46,752 bases of DNA from Candidatus Kuenenia stuttgartensis (GCA_945883745.1 CAMCYH010000008.1:1-46752), one strand, 5' to 3'. Shown: positions 26,007 through 34,441, numbered from the stretch's first letter. Notes: generated from the sequence alone by a model not told the origin. Made by a program: numbers and translations.

Positions 26007-27065
26007 ATGAACCTCGACGTGCAAACACTCCTTGTCGTTGTTGCTCTCAGCACAAGCGGCACTGTGATCGTCGCTCAAGGACCATCCGTGCCGGCACGGC
26101 CGCCGGCAGCGCCCGCGGCCGACGGCACTATTTCCGTCGTCGTACCGGGCGCACCGGCAACATCGTTGCCGTCGTCCATGCGTGAGCCCACGGTGGCATC
26201 GCAACCGCCCCCTGCTCCTCCGCTACCTCTCCCCGTCGGTCCTGCCGCTGCTCTGCTCTCCGCGGCGCTCGAGCCACTCGACGCCAAACTCGGCGGAGAT
26301 TCGACACTCTACGCGCGTCCCCTGCCGCTCCTCGAGGCGCTCGAGCGTTCGGGGGATCGAAGCCGCCGATTGTGGATCACACAGGCCTACTGGAAGGTGT
26401 CGTCCGCATTCGCCGCCATTCGATTTGCCAGCGAGGCGGTGGAGCGATTGGAGTTGATCGCCCCCGGTGGCGATCCGCATGACCGCGCCGTGCTGGACGT
26501 CGCCATCGCTGATGCCAAGGCCGATCTCGCCGAAGCCCGGTCTCAACTCGTTGTCGCCCAGCAGGATTTGGTCGATCTCGTTCGACTGCCTGCCACCGAA
26601 CCCGCCCCTTGGCCGGTCGATCGACCGCTGGCCACTCCCTACCAGACCCACTTCCCCACCATTTTCGCGAACCGCCCAGCCACTGGACGCATCCGCGCCA
26701 TCGACCGCATGCTGCCCAGCAAGCACGAGGCGATCGAGGCCAGGGCGGCTGCGGTCAATGCGGCCCGCACGGCGCTCGACATGGCGGAAGCCGACCACGC
26801 CAAGGCCAAGCGGCCAATTGAGTCGGTTGCAGTCGCTCAGGCTGCACTTGCAGCGCAGCAGCGCGAGTTTCTCGCCGCCACGCTGGCCTACAACCTCGAC
26901 ATCGCCGAATACGCCATGGCCGTGGCCGATCCGGCCGTGGCCGATCCGGCCGTGCCCGATGACCGCTTCGTGTCGATGCTCATCGGCACGTCTATCCAAT
27001 GGAGTGGTGGAGCCGTCGTCACGCCGGCCAGCGGCACGACTTCCGCCGGGGCGTCAGCACCATGA
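26007..27065 (+). CDS. Secreted helical protein, possibly efflux/TolC-related, function unknown
   Basis: 352 residues. The N-terminus looks like a signal peptide (MNLDVQTLLVVVALSTSGTV, then IVAQG). A Pro/Ala-rich linker follows (about 25-85). The body is helical with heptad-like stretches (AVLDVAIADAKADLAEARSQ; AARTALDMAEADHAKAKRPI) and ends near LAYNLDIAEYAMAVAD, a phrase I associate with planctomycete TolC-like or outer-membrane helical proteins. A short in-frame tandem repeat (AVADPAVADPAVPD) lies close to the C-terminus. ATG at 25986 is an alternative start. It lies just after the SecA-like gene and its repeat array; a shared export role is only a suggestion. Confidence 0.6.
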   Translation: MNLDVQTLLVVVALSTSGTVIVAQGPSVPARPPAAPAADGTISVVVPGAPATSLPSSMREPTVASQPPPAPPLPLPVGPAAALLSAALEPLDAKLGGDSTLYARPLPLLEALERSGDRSRRLWITQAYWKVSSAFAAIRFASEAVERLELIAPGGDPHDRAVLDVAIADAKADLAEARSQLVVAQQDLVDLVRLPATEPAPWPVDRPLATPYQTHFPTIFANRPATGRIRAIDRMLPSKHEAIEARAAAVNAARTALDMAEADHAKAKRPIESVAVAQAALAAQQREFLAATLAYNLDIAEYAMAVADPAVADPAVPDDRFVSMLIGTSIQWSGGAVVTPASGTTSAGASAP

Positions 27066-27093
27066 GTGGCTGATTTGATCCCGAAATCGTGCG

Positions 27094-28134
27094 ATGATGT
27101 TGCAAATGATTGCCCCGGCTTCCATGCCCCCGCCCCGCCCCGCCCCGCTCGCCATCGGACCGGTAGTGGTCGATCCGCCGGTGCTCCAGGCCCCGATGGC
27201 GGGCTACACCAACTATGCCTACAGGCAGGTCGTGCGGGAGTTTGGTGGGGCCGGTCTCCTGGCGACGGAAATGATTGCCGCCCGCAGCGCAATGTGGCTG
27301 GAGACCAATCGTGGCGAGCATCCCGATCGTCTCTGGGGCGTGCGTGATGAACCGCGGCCGCTCGCGGTACAGATGTGGGACAACGATCCCGACAATCTGG
27401 CCCGGGTCGGCCAGCGGCTGGCGAAGGACTTTCAGGTCAGCGTCGTCGACCTCAACTTTGGCTGTCCCGTTCGGCAGGTCACCGAAAAGGCACACAGCGG
27501 CTCCTGGCTGCTCCGCGATCCTGATCGCGTCGGGACCATCGTCCGCCGTGTTGTCGAGGCCTGTGACGGTACTCCCGTGACAGCGAAAATTCGCCTCGGC
27601 TGTGCCGATGCCTGCCGCACCGCCATCGAGGTCGCCCAGCGAATCGAGGAGGCCGGGGCCGCCTGTCTCACGGTTCACGGCCGCGTGGCCTCGCAGTTCT
27701 TCACGGGCCGGGCCGACTGGGACGCGATCGCCGCCGTGAAGCGGAGCGTGTCCCGGCTGCCTGTTGTCGGCAACGGCGACATTCATTCGGCTGAAGCTGC
27801 CGTCGCACGGCTGCGCGAGTCTGGCGTTGACGGCGTGATGATCGCCCGCGAGGCGCTCGCCAAGCCATGGATCTTCGCCCAGTGCGCCGCCCTCCTCCGA
27901 GGAGAACGACCGCCGCCCGACCCAACCCTGGCGGAACAACGAGAGATCGTACTGCACCACTACGACCTCGTCTGCCGCCGCTTTGGCGTTGACCGGGGGA
28001 CCCTGCTGATGCGGAAATTCGCCTGCGCCTACGCCCAAGGAATCCCAGGAGCCCGCGATTTCCGGGGACGAGTATCGAGAGCGACCAGCCGTGACGAATT
28101 TTTGGAGGCGGTAGATTCTGCTTTCCCTAGGTAG
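27094..28134 (+). CDS. dusB: tRNA-dihydrouridine synthase (DusB-like), second copy
   Basis: 346 residues. DusB-type N-terminus (IGPVVVDPPVLQAPMAGYTN), followed by LLATEMIAARSAMW. Other landmarks are AVQMWDNDPDNLA, VDLNFGCPVRQVTEKAHSGS (containing the catalytic Cys), VTAKIRLG, LTVHGRVASQFFTGRADW, VVGNGDIHSAEAAVARLRES and LMRKFACAYAQG. It differs clearly from the copy at 20125, so this genome region carries two Dus enzymes, probably with different D-loop positions. The start ATGATG at 27094 lies 28 bases after the upstream stop; no clear ribosome-binding site is seen. Confidence 0.92.
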   Translation: MMLQMIAPASMPPPRPAPLAIGPVVVDPPVLQAPMAGYTNYAYRQVVREFGGAGLLATEMIAARSAMWLETNRGEHPDRLWGVRDEPRPLAVQMWDNDPDNLARVGQRLAKDFQVSVVDLNFGCPVRQVTEKAHSGSWLLRDPDRVGTIVRRVVEACDGTPVTAKIRLGCADACRTAIEVAQRIEEAGAACLTVHGRVASQFFTGRADWDAIAAVKRSVSRLPVVGNGDIHSAEAAVARLRESGVDGVMIAREALAKPWIFAQCAALLRGERPPPDPTLAEQREIVLHHYDLVCRRFGVDRGTLLMRKFACAYAQGIPGARDFRGRVSRATSRDEFLEAVDSAFPR

Positions 28135-28156
28135 CTGCCATTTTTCGCTGGGCAAC

Positions 28157-28185
28157 TTGTCGAAAATATGTGCCGGGCCTAGAAT
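28157..28185 (+). promoter_or_regulatory. Candidate promoter of sufR (predicted leaderless)
   Basis: -35 TTGTCG (28157-28162), 17-base spacer, -10 TAGAAT (28180-28185). The expected start of transcription coincides with the ATG at 28192, and no ribosome-binding site lies before that ATG. The half-site CAAC at 28153-28156 precedes the -35, but no matching GTTG at the spacing known for cyanobacterial SufR is seen. Confidence 0.55.
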
Positions 28186-28191
28186 CTGGAT

Positions 28192-28866
28192 ATGGCTCAG
28201 GAAACGTACGCCAGTCCCCTGCCGTCTGACTCTCCGCTGCTGGAAATGCTGCGGGTTGAGGGGCGAGCGGGAATCAGTGCACTCGAGGCCGGTCTTGGCG
28301 TGACCGCCACCGCCGTTCGCCAGCGGCTCGAACGGCTCATGAGATCCGGCATTGTGGAGCGTTCGACGGTATCCCGGGGTCGCGGGCGGCCATCCCATGT
28401 CTATTCGCTCACCGACAAGGGACGTCGCGTCGGGGGAGATAATTTCCAGGATCTGGCTCTGGTTTTGTGGCGGGAAGTCAGGAATGTCAGTGATCCGGCC
28501 GTCCGCCGCGGCCTCCTCTCACGCATTGGTTCGGCCCTTGCCGATCGGTATCGCGGCAGCGTCTCCGGGAGTTCGCCGCTCGAGCGGCTGGAGCGGGCGG
28601 CAGCCATCATGAGGGAGCGGCAGATTTCCTGCGGTGTGTCGTCCACCGAAGGCGACCTGCCCGTTCTCATCTCCTACACCTGTCCATATCCGGAACTGGC
28701 CGAACAGGACCGCGGTATCTGCGCCGCTGAGAGGCTCATGCTTCAGGAACTCGTGGGAGCCCCCGTGCAACTTTCTGAATGCCGCCTCGACGGCGGCTCG
28801 TGCTGCAAATTCACCGCGACGGGCACGCCTGTTGAGACTGACTCCCCGGAGTGCACGGGGGCTTGA
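28192..28866 (+). CDS. sufR: SufR-like Fe-S-sensing transcriptional repressor
   Basis: 224 residues. The N-terminal winged helix-turn-helix (about 12-70) includes MLRVEGRAGISALEAGLGVT and ATAVRQRLERLMRSGIVER, with the wing SRGRGRPSHVYSLTDKGRR. The C-terminal half has a Cys cluster, C-x12-C (CPYPELAEQDRGIC), then a Cys 20 residues on and CRLDGGSCCKF, suiting an Fe-S ligand set. SufR proteins bind a [4Fe-4S] cluster and repress suf operons when the cluster is present. It is the first gene of the suf cluster, and its predicted promoter would give a leaderless mRNA. Confidence 0.88.
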   Translation: MAQETYASPLPSDSPLLEMLRVEGRAGISALEAGLGVTATAVRQRLERLMRSGIVERSTVSRGRGRPSHVYSLTDKGRRVGGDNFQDLALVLWREVRNVSDPAVRRGLLSRIGSALADRYRGSVSGSSPLERLERAAAIMRERQISCGVSSTEGDLPVLISYTCPYPELAEQDRGICAAERLMLQELVGAPVQLSECRLDGGSCCKFTATGTPVETDSPECTGA

Positions 28867-28973
28867 ATTCACAGGCGTTGCAGCATCGAATGCATTGCGG
28901 TTTCACAACTATCTTCGTTCCCATTCCGAACACTGACCCTCAGCAAAACAGACCCTAGAAACGGAGCCCAGCG

Positions 28974-29579
28974 ATGACGCAGCCTTGGATTGAAGGACGG
29001 TTCGAGGAAAACCTTGTCCTCACCACCGTCGAGCAGGCAATCAACTGGGCTCGGCAATCGAGCATCTGGCCCATGACGTTCGGTCTGGCCTGCTGTGCCA
29101 TCGAAATGATGGCGGCGGGGGCCAGTCGGTTCGACATGGACCGCTTTGGAGCCGGCGCCTTCCGCGCCACTCCACGGCAGGCCGACTTGATGATTGTGGC
29201 CGGCACGGTGACCTACAAGATGGCCAGCCGCGTCCGTCGGCTCTACAACCTCATGCCCGACCCGAAGTATGTCATCGCCATGGGCGCCTGCACCACCGGC
29301 GGCGGCCCGTACTTCAAGTGGGGCTATCACGTCGTCAAAGGCGTCGATCTTGTTGTGCCAGTCGATGTCTACGTGCCCGGCTGTCCCCCGCGTCCGGAAA
29401 GTCTTCTGGAAGGGCTGATGCGAATTCAGGACAAGATCGCCGGCCAGCGGATCGCAAAACGGAAGGACGGCGTTGGCAAGGTCGACGATGAACTGCCCGT
29501 GCCGCACCATTCCGGCTACGTCGTTTCCCCCGTGAGTGACGGCGAACTCGTGTTCGACCACCAGAAGGTCCAGGCCTGA
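28974..29579 (+). CDS. nuoB: NADH-quinone oxidoreductase subunit B (NuoB), without other nuo genes
   Basis: 201 residues. NuoB carries the N2 [4Fe-4S] cluster of respiratory complex I. The ligands are all present: Cys40-Cys41 ([11 protein letters not shown]), Cys106 ([12 protein letters not shown]) and Cys137 ([19 protein letters not shown]). The C-terminal extension (about 160-201) is usual for bacterial forms. A ribosome-binding site GGAG precedes the ATG. It is an orphan: the neighbours are sufR and sufC, with no nuoA or nuoC. It could be the only genomic nuoB relocated here, or a paralogue of separate function. The gap from sufR (28867-28973) shows no convincing promoter. Confidence 0.93.
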   Translation: MTQPWIEGRFEENLVLTTVEQAINWARQSSIWPMTFGLACCAIEMMAAGASRFDMDRFGAGAFRATPRQADLMIVAGTVTYKMASRVRRLYNLMPDPKYVIAMGACTTGGGPYFKWGYHVVKGVDLVVPVDVYVPGCPPRPESLLEGLMRIQDKIAGQRIAKRKDGVGKVDDELPVPHHSGYVVSPVSDGELVFDHQKVQA

Positions 29580-29611
29580 CAAACAACTTCCCGTCCGAGG
29601 ATGGTGCCACC

Positions 29612-30505
29612 ATGACTGCTTCCCCCCAAGTCGCCAATCAACTCGTCGTTCAGAATCTTCACGTGGCCGTTGATGGCCTCGAGATTCTGAAAGGGGTCGA
29701 CCTGACGATCGGTCGCGGCGAAGTGCACGCCCTGATGGGACCCAATGGGTCGGGAAAGAGCACGCTCGGATACGCCATCATGGGGCACCCGTCCTACGAG
29801 GTTACGGCCGGCTCCATCGAACTGGTGAAAGCCGATGGCACGCGGGTCGATGTTCTGGCGATGGAGCCGGACGAGCGGGCCCGAGCCGGGATTTTTCTGG
29901 CCTTTCAGCGGCCGATGGCGATCCCCGGCGTCCGCGTCGCCGACTTTCTTCGGCACTGCGTCACAAACGTTCGTAACCCAGGCCGCAAGGAGGGGGAAGA
30001 ACTGATGCCGATGCGGGAATTTCGCAGCGAACTCAAGGCGAAGATGAGCGAGTTATCCATGGACCCCGATTTCGCCCGGCGGTACGTCAATGACGGGTTT
30101 TCGGGCGGCGAAATGAAGCGGGCGGAGATCCTTCAACTCGCCATGCTCAAGCCGACGTTCGCCATTCTTGACGAGACCGACAGCGGGCTCGACGCCGATG
30201 CCGTCCGTCTCGCCAGCGAGAGCATCGCCCGGATCGGCAGCGGCGGCGCACCAGGCAGCGGCGGCGCTCAGGACAGCTCGGAGATGGGCATTCTCATCAT
30301 CACCCATCATGAGCAGCTGCTCGAGCACAACATTCCACTCAAAACCCATGTCATGCTCGGCGGACGCATTGTCGAGTCGGGTGGTCCTGAATTGGCCGCC
30401 GAGCTTCACAAAAAAGGCTACGAGCGGATTCGCGCCGCATACCCAGAGGCGGCCGCGGCCGAGAAGACACTCGAAGACACCCGGGCCGAATTAGCATCAA
30501 CCTGA
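29612..30505 (+). CDS. sufC: Fe-S cluster assembly ATPase SufC
   Basis: 297 residues. ABC-type ATPase that drives the SufBCD scaffold. Walker A is GPNGSGKST (about 47-55), the Q-loop lies in FLAFQRPMAIPGV, the signature is FSGGEMKRAEILQLAMLKP and the Walker B is FAILDETDSGLD. It is longer than the usual 250 residues because of an insertion after the Walker B helix (about 208-225, Gly/Ala/Ser-rich: GSGGAPGSGGAQDSS) and a C-terminal extension. It follows nuoB by 32 bases and precedes sufB by about 75 bases, all on one strand. Confidence 0.96.
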   Translation: MTASPQVANQLVVQNLHVAVDGLEILKGVDLTIGRGEVHALMGPNGSGKSTLGYAIMGHPSYEVTAGSIELVKADGTRVDVLAMEPDERARAGIFLAFQRPMAIPGVRVADFLRHCVTNVRNPGRKEGEELMPMREFRSELKAKMSELSMDPDFARRYVNDGFSGGEMKRAEILQLAMLKPTFAILDETDSGLDADAVRLASESIARIGSGGAPGSGGAQDSSEMGILIITHHEQLLEHNIPLKTHVMLGGRIVESGGPELAAELHKKGYERIRAAYPEAAAAEKTLEDTRAELAST

Positions 30506-30543
30506 TGCGACCGGCCTCACAAAATCAGCACACCCACGACACT

Positions 30544-30578
30544 CAGTGCACGCCAGACATCCAGTGCACGCAAGGAGG
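30544..30578 (+). promoter_or_regulatory. Direct repeat and strong ribosome-binding site before sufB
   Basis: CAGTGCACGC occurs at 30544-30553 and 30562-30571, 18 bases apart, each containing the palindrome GTGCAC. AAGGAGG at 30572-30578 is a near-perfect Shine-Dalgarno; its spacing (5 bases) favours the second of two tandem ATGs, at 30584. GTGCAC also occurs just before sufD (32032-32037). A regulatory role is not shown. Confidence 0.4.
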
Positions 30579-30583
30579 AAATG

Positions 30584-31996
30584 ATGGCAACCGGACTCGA
30601 AGAGACGACCGATCCCGGCATCGGTGAGATCAACAAGTATGACTTTCGAACTGAGTCGACTGCCGTATTCAAGGCCCGCAAGGGAATCGATGCAGAGATC
30701 GTGGCCCAGATCTCCGAATTGAAGAATGAGCCGTCCTGGATGCGTGACTTCCGCCTGAAGTCGCTAGAAATCTTCGACAGCAAGCCGATGCCGGCGTGGG
30801 GAGGTCGTCTGGGGATCAACTTTCAAGACATCTTTTACTACCTCAAGCCGACCGACAAGCAAGGCAAGACCTGGGACGAAGTCCCCGAGTCGATCAAGGA
30901 AACGTTTGACCGCCTCGGGATCCCGCAGGCGGAGCGAAAGTTTCTTGCCGGCGTGAAGGCTCAGTTCGAGAGCGAAGTGGTCTACGGGTCGCTGCAGGAG
31001 GATCTTGCCAAGAAGGGAGTGATCTTCACCGACACCGACACAGCCGTTCGCGAACATTCCGACCTCCTCAGGGAATATTTCGGCTCGGTCATTCCCCCCA
31101 CCGACAACAAGTTTGCCGCCCTCAACTCCGCCGTCTGGTCGGGGGGATCGTTTATTTACGTGCCCAAAGGGGTGAGCATCGAGTTTCCGCTGCAGGCCTA
31201 TTTCCGCATCAACGCCGAGAGCATGGGGCAGTTCGAGCGGACGTTGATCATCGTCGACGAGGGTGCCCATGTGCACTATGTGGAAGGCTGCACGGCACCG
31301 ATGTACTCCACCGAGAGCCTTCATTCGGCCGTCGTCGAGGTCATCGTGAAGAAGCATGGACGCTGCCGCTACACGACGATCCAAAACTGGGCCAACAACA
31401 TCTACAACCTCGTCACCAAGAGGGCCATGGCTTATGAGGGCGCTCTCATGGAGTGGATCGACGGCAACCTCGGCAGCCAGCTGACGATGAAGTATCCGGC
31501 GGTCTACCTGATGGAGCCGGGCGCACGTGGCGAGATTCTCTCGATCGCCTTCGCTTCGGCCGGGCAGCATCAGGATGCAGGAGCCAAGATCGTCCACGCG
31601 GCTCCGCACACCAGTGGCCGGATCGTCTCAAAGAGCATCTCGAAAAACGGGGGACGGGCCAGCTACCGTGGCCTCGTAAAAGTGGAGCCGGGGGCGAAGA
31701 AAAGCAAGTCGAGCGTGGTGTGCGACGCCCTCATCCTCGACGACAAGAGCCGCAGTGACACCTACCCCTACATCGAGATCGAGGAACAGGATGTTTCGAT
31801 CGGCCATGAGGCAAGCGTCTCGAAGATCGGCGAGGAGCAGCTCTTCTATCTGATGAGCCGTGGCCTCAGCGAAGCGGAGGCGAGCACGATGATCGTCGGC
31901 GGCTTCATCGAGCCGCTCGTAAAAGAGCTCCCGATGGAATATGCCGTCGAGATGAACAAGCTCATTCAACTCCAAATGGAAGGCTCGGTCGGCTGA
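30584..31996 (+). CDS. sufB: Fe-S cluster assembly protein SufB
   Basis: 470 residues, normal length. Core scaffold subunit of SufBCD. Family landmarks include [10 protein letters not shown] near the N-terminus, [77 protein letters not shown] and the C-terminal [20 protein letters not shown]. The Cys in EGCTAP is preserved. The tandem start ATGATG allows 30581 as well; 30584 is preferred from ribosome-binding-site spacing. Confidence 0.97.
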   Translation: MATGLEETTDPGIGEINKYDFRTESTAVFKARKGIDAEIVAQISELKNEPSWMRDFRLKSLEIFDSKPMPAWGGRLGINFQDIFYYLKPTDKQGKTWDEVPESIKETFDRLGIPQAERKFLAGVKAQFESEVVYGSLQEDLAKKGVIFTDTDTAVREHSDLLREYFGSVIPPTDNKFAALNSAVWSGGSFIYVPKGVSIEFPLQAYFRINAESMGQFERTLIIVDEGAHVHYVEGCTAPMYSTESLHSAVVEVIVKKHGRCRYTTIQNWANNIYNLVTKRAMAYEGALMEWIDGNLGSQLTMKYPAVYLMEPGARGEILSIAFASAGQHQDAGAKIVHAAPHTSGRIVSKSISKNGGRASYRGLVKVEPGAKKSKSSVVCDALILDDKSRSDTYPYIEIEEQDVSIGHEASVSKIGEEQLFYLMSRGLSEAEASTMIVGGFIEPLVKELPMEYAVEMNKLIQLQMEGSVG

Positions 31997-32038
31997 TGCC
32001 GATCGGCCGACATCCCAGCCGACGACTTGGAGTGCACG

Positions 32039-33433
32039 ATGCCCGCTGCGACCACCATGCCCCCTTCCTCAGTTCAGGCGGCGTTCGACCGTGCCGCCCT
32101 CGACGCGCTGATCGCCGAGCAGGACGCGATCGGCTTGATCGCTGAGAGACGGCGGGTGGCGTTCGCGGCCTTCGAGTCACTTGCTTTGCCCGACCGCCGC
32201 AGTGAACTCTGGATGCGGACAGACCTCCGGCTCTTCAAGCCGGGAGCCTGGGGCCTGGCGGCCACGCCAGCCGTTCCCGCGGTCCCCGAGGGCCTGCTCG
32301 CTGCGGCGATCACCTCCGGCGAATCTGCCGTCGAATGCTTTCCTGAAGAGTCCTGCCGGCCCTCGGCTGCCACACGTCTGGCGGGGCGATTCGCCTCGCT
32401 CGATGGGCATGTTGTGCGAAACGAGCTTGATCCCGCCGTCGCCGCCCGGGGCGTGCTCTTCGGACGGGCCGAAACAGTGCTGGCGGCCGCCGCACAGGAA
32501 CTAGAGCCTCACTGGTTCTCAGTCATCGACGCCCGCAGCGACTACTTTGCGGCGCTCCATGCAGCCTTCCACCGTGCGAGTGCGGTGCTGTATGTGCCCC
32601 CCGGCGTCAAACTGGTCGAGCCGTTGCATGTGCTGGCGGCGATCACGGCCGGCGGTGTTGACACGTCGCACATCCTCGTCGTTCTCGGCGATGGTGCCGA
32701 GGCCACGCTTGTCACAGAAACGACTGGGGGCGGTGCGGCTGGCACGGCCGGCGGCTTCCACTGCGGCGGCACAGAGATCGTCGTCGGCCGCAAAGCCTTT
32801 CTGCGGATGGTGAACCTCCAAAACTGGCACACCGGGGTCTGGCACTTCGCCCGCCAGAAGGCGATGGTCCATTCCGGTGGCCGACTCCAATGGACGCTTG
32901 GTGCTCTGGGTAGTCGCCTCTCCCAGGTGGCCCAAGACGTGTCGCTGGTCGGCCGTGACGCTGAAGCCCAGGTCAACGGCGTGATGTTCACCGAGGGCCG
33001 CCAGCACCTCGTCTACAACACGCTCCAGCACCACGAGGCGCCGAATTGCAAGAGTGATCTTCTCTACAAAGGTGCGCTCCAGGATCGCTCTCGGCTCGTC
33101 TGGCGCGGCATGATCAAGGTCGACAAGGCGGCGCAAAGGACCGATGGCTATCAGCGGAACGACAACCTGATGCTCTCCAACGAGTCGCGGGCCGACTCCA
33201 TCCCGGGCCTCGAGATCGAGGCGGACGACGTGCGGTGCACGCACGGGGCGACCAGCGGCCGCGTCGATGCCGAGCAGGTGTTTTACGCCCAGTCTCGGGG
33301 TCTGACGGCTGACGAGGCGGCGCGGCTCGTCGTGGCTGGTTTCTTTCAGCAGGTCTTCGACCGCATCACGATCCCCGCTGTCCGCGAGGCCTTGGCACGA
33401 GCCGTCTGCAGCCGCATTCGGCGTATCTCCTGA
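32039..33433 (+). CDS. sufD: Fe-S cluster assembly protein SufD
   Basis: 464 residues, somewhat longer than the usual 420-440. It pairs with SufB in the SufBC2D scaffold. The shared SufBD beta-helix core is visible: HRASAVLYVPPGVKLVEPLH, NLQNWHTGVWHFARQKAMVH, NTLQHHEAPNCKSDLLYKGA, WRGMIKVDKAAQRTDGYQRN, CTHGATSGRVDAEQVFYAQS. The N-terminal 150 residues are variable, as in other SufD. ATG at 32039 is used; an upstream TTG at 32027 is in frame but less likely. No SufS cysteine desulfurase or SufU/SufE follows in the window. Confidence 0.95.
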   Translation: MPAATTMPPSSVQAAFDRAALDALIAEQDAIGLIAERRRVAFAAFESLALPDRRSELWMRTDLRLFKPGAWGLAATPAVPAVPEGLLAAAITSGESAVECFPEESCRPSAATRLAGRFASLDGHVVRNELDPAVAARGVLFGRAETVLAAAAQELEPHWFSVIDARSDYFAALHAAFHRASAVLYVPPGVKLVEPLHVLAAITAGGVDTSHILVVLGDGAEATLVTETTGGGAAGTAGGFHCGGTEIVVGRKAFLRMVNLQNWHTGVWHFARQKAMVHSGGRLQWTLGALGSRLSQVAQDVSLVGRDAEAQVNGVMFTEGRQHLVYNTLQHHEAPNCKSDLLYKGALQDRSRLVWRGMIKVDKAAQRTDGYQRNDNLMLSNESRADSIPGLEIEADDVRCTHGATSGRVDAEQVFYAQSRGLTADEAARLVVAGFFQQVFDRITIPAVREALARAVCSRIRRIS

Positions 33434-33446
33434 GTTCCATTCAGCC

Positions 33447-34208
33447 ATGGCAAAATTCATCCGCGTCGCCGCAACGAGCGAGGTCCCCGATCCGGGCAAG
33501 ACACTTGTCGAGGTCGATGGAGAGATGGTGGCGTTGTTTCATGCCGATGGCAGTTTTTATGCGATCGATGATGTCTGCACGCATGACGGCGGTCCTTTGG
33601 CGGACGGCGAACTGCGAAGCCACACGATTTCCTGCCCCCGCCACGGAGCCAAGTTCGACATCCGCACCGGTGCGGCGCTCACCATGCCCGCAGTCCGGCC
33701 GACGCGGGCGCATGACGTGAAGGTCGAAGATGGTGGCGTCTGGGTGCGACTTCGCGACGACGTCTCAGCCACCGGCCCAGCCGCACACGCGACGGCTTCG
33801 CCGATCGCCGTCACGGGCAGCCAGCCCACGGCACACAGCGCTTCGTCCGGAACACCATCACCGCTTCCTGCCACAGCCGCGGCGGGCACCCTCTGCGAGG
33901 ACTCGATCCGCGAGATGCTCAAGGACGTCAAGGATCCGGAACTATTCGTGAACATCGTCGATCTGGGCCTGGTCTATGGCGTCACGCTCGAACCCGCCGC
34001 CGATGTGCCGGACAAGCAGAAGATCGTGATCGATATGACGATGACGAGCCCCGCCTGCCCTGCCGGCCCGCAGTTGATCGGCGACACCAAGCGGGTGCTC
34101 GGGACCCATCCGGAGGTGACGGCCGTCGAGGTTCGGATCGTCATGGATCCACCCTGGACGCCCGACAAGATGACCGAAGCGGCGCGGGATCAGTTGGGGA
34201 TTTTCTAG
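33447..34208 (+). CDS. Rieske ferredoxin fused to SufT (DUF59/MIP18) domain
   Basis: 253 residues, two domains. Residues 1-108 are a Rieske-type [2Fe-2S] ferredoxin with C44-x-H46 (VCTHDGG) and C63-x2-H66 (CPRHGAKF). A Ser/Pro/Ala/Thr linker follows (about 109-147). Residues 148-253 are a MIP18/SufT domain: CEDSIREMLKDVKDPELFVN, IVDLGLVYGV, MTMTSPACPAGPQL and VEVRIVMDPPWTPDKMTEAA. SufT-type proteins help mature Fe-S proteins; the ferredoxin half could supply electrons. It follows sufD by 13 bases and ends the operon; its stop is directly followed by a palindromic repeat. Confidence 0.92.
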   Translation: MAKFIRVAATSEVPDPGKTLVEVDGEMVALFHADGSFYAIDDVCTHDGGPLADGELRSHTISCPRHGAKFDIRTGAALTMPAVRPTRAHDVKVEDGGVWVRLRDDVSATGPAAHATASPIAVTGSQPTAHSASSGTPSPLPATAAAGTLCEDSIREMLKDVKDPELFVNIVDLGLVYGVTLEPAADVPDKQKIVIDMTMTSPACPAGPQLIGDTKRVLGTHPEVTAVEVRIVMDPPWTPDKMTEAARDQLGIF

Positions 34209-34400
34209 TTTTACGGCTGTGGGGCCGTCCGTGGCCCCCGCAGCAAGCCGCCATGCGCAAGCCGGCGGGATGACGCACCAGCCGGCGCCGCCGCAGGCCC
34301 CCGGGCTTGCGCCCGGGGCTTCCTGGTGGGACAATCAGGCCGCGGGCGCGAGATAATCCCTCAAGGAGCCGCCAGGCGCAAGCTGGCGGGATGACGTGCC
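34209..34400. repeat. Hairpin-repeat array after the suf operon (array C)
   Basis: It starts right after the stop with TTTTACGGCTGTGGGGCCG and the complementary GTGGCCCCCGCAGC, a diverged relative of the stop-adjacent palindrome in arrays A and B. It continues with a direct repeat of a GCCGCC...GCGCAAGC...GGCGGGATGACG unit (about 34248-34275 and 34368-34395) and a hairpin CCCCGGGC-TTGC-GCCCGGGG (34299-34318). The last two modules recur in array D (about 40635-40705). No gene is supported in 34209-34441. Confidence 0.75.
34328..34357 (+). promoter_or_regulatory. Candidate promoter inside array C for the C1-pathway genes
   Basis: -35 GGGACA (34328-34333), 18-base spacer, -10 GATAAT (34352-34357). 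The -10 matches at 5 of 6 positions, the -35 at 4 of 6. The leader to the ATG at 34442 would be about 78 bases and would contain the second GCCGCC/GGCGG hairpin of the array. Confidence 0.35.
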
Positions 34401-34441
34401 GGTCCGCGTTGCATTTGCCCTCTCCTGAGTCCTCACATCGC

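Noticed and set aside
27019..28398. A 459-codon open frame on the minus strand
   Set aside because: Antisense to dusB and the start of sufR; no recognisable domain.
28867..28973. SufR operator (CAAC-N6-GTTG) upstream of nuoB-suf
   Set aside because: GTTG and CAAC are present but in the wrong order and 25 bases apart; no site like the cyanobacterial one is seen.
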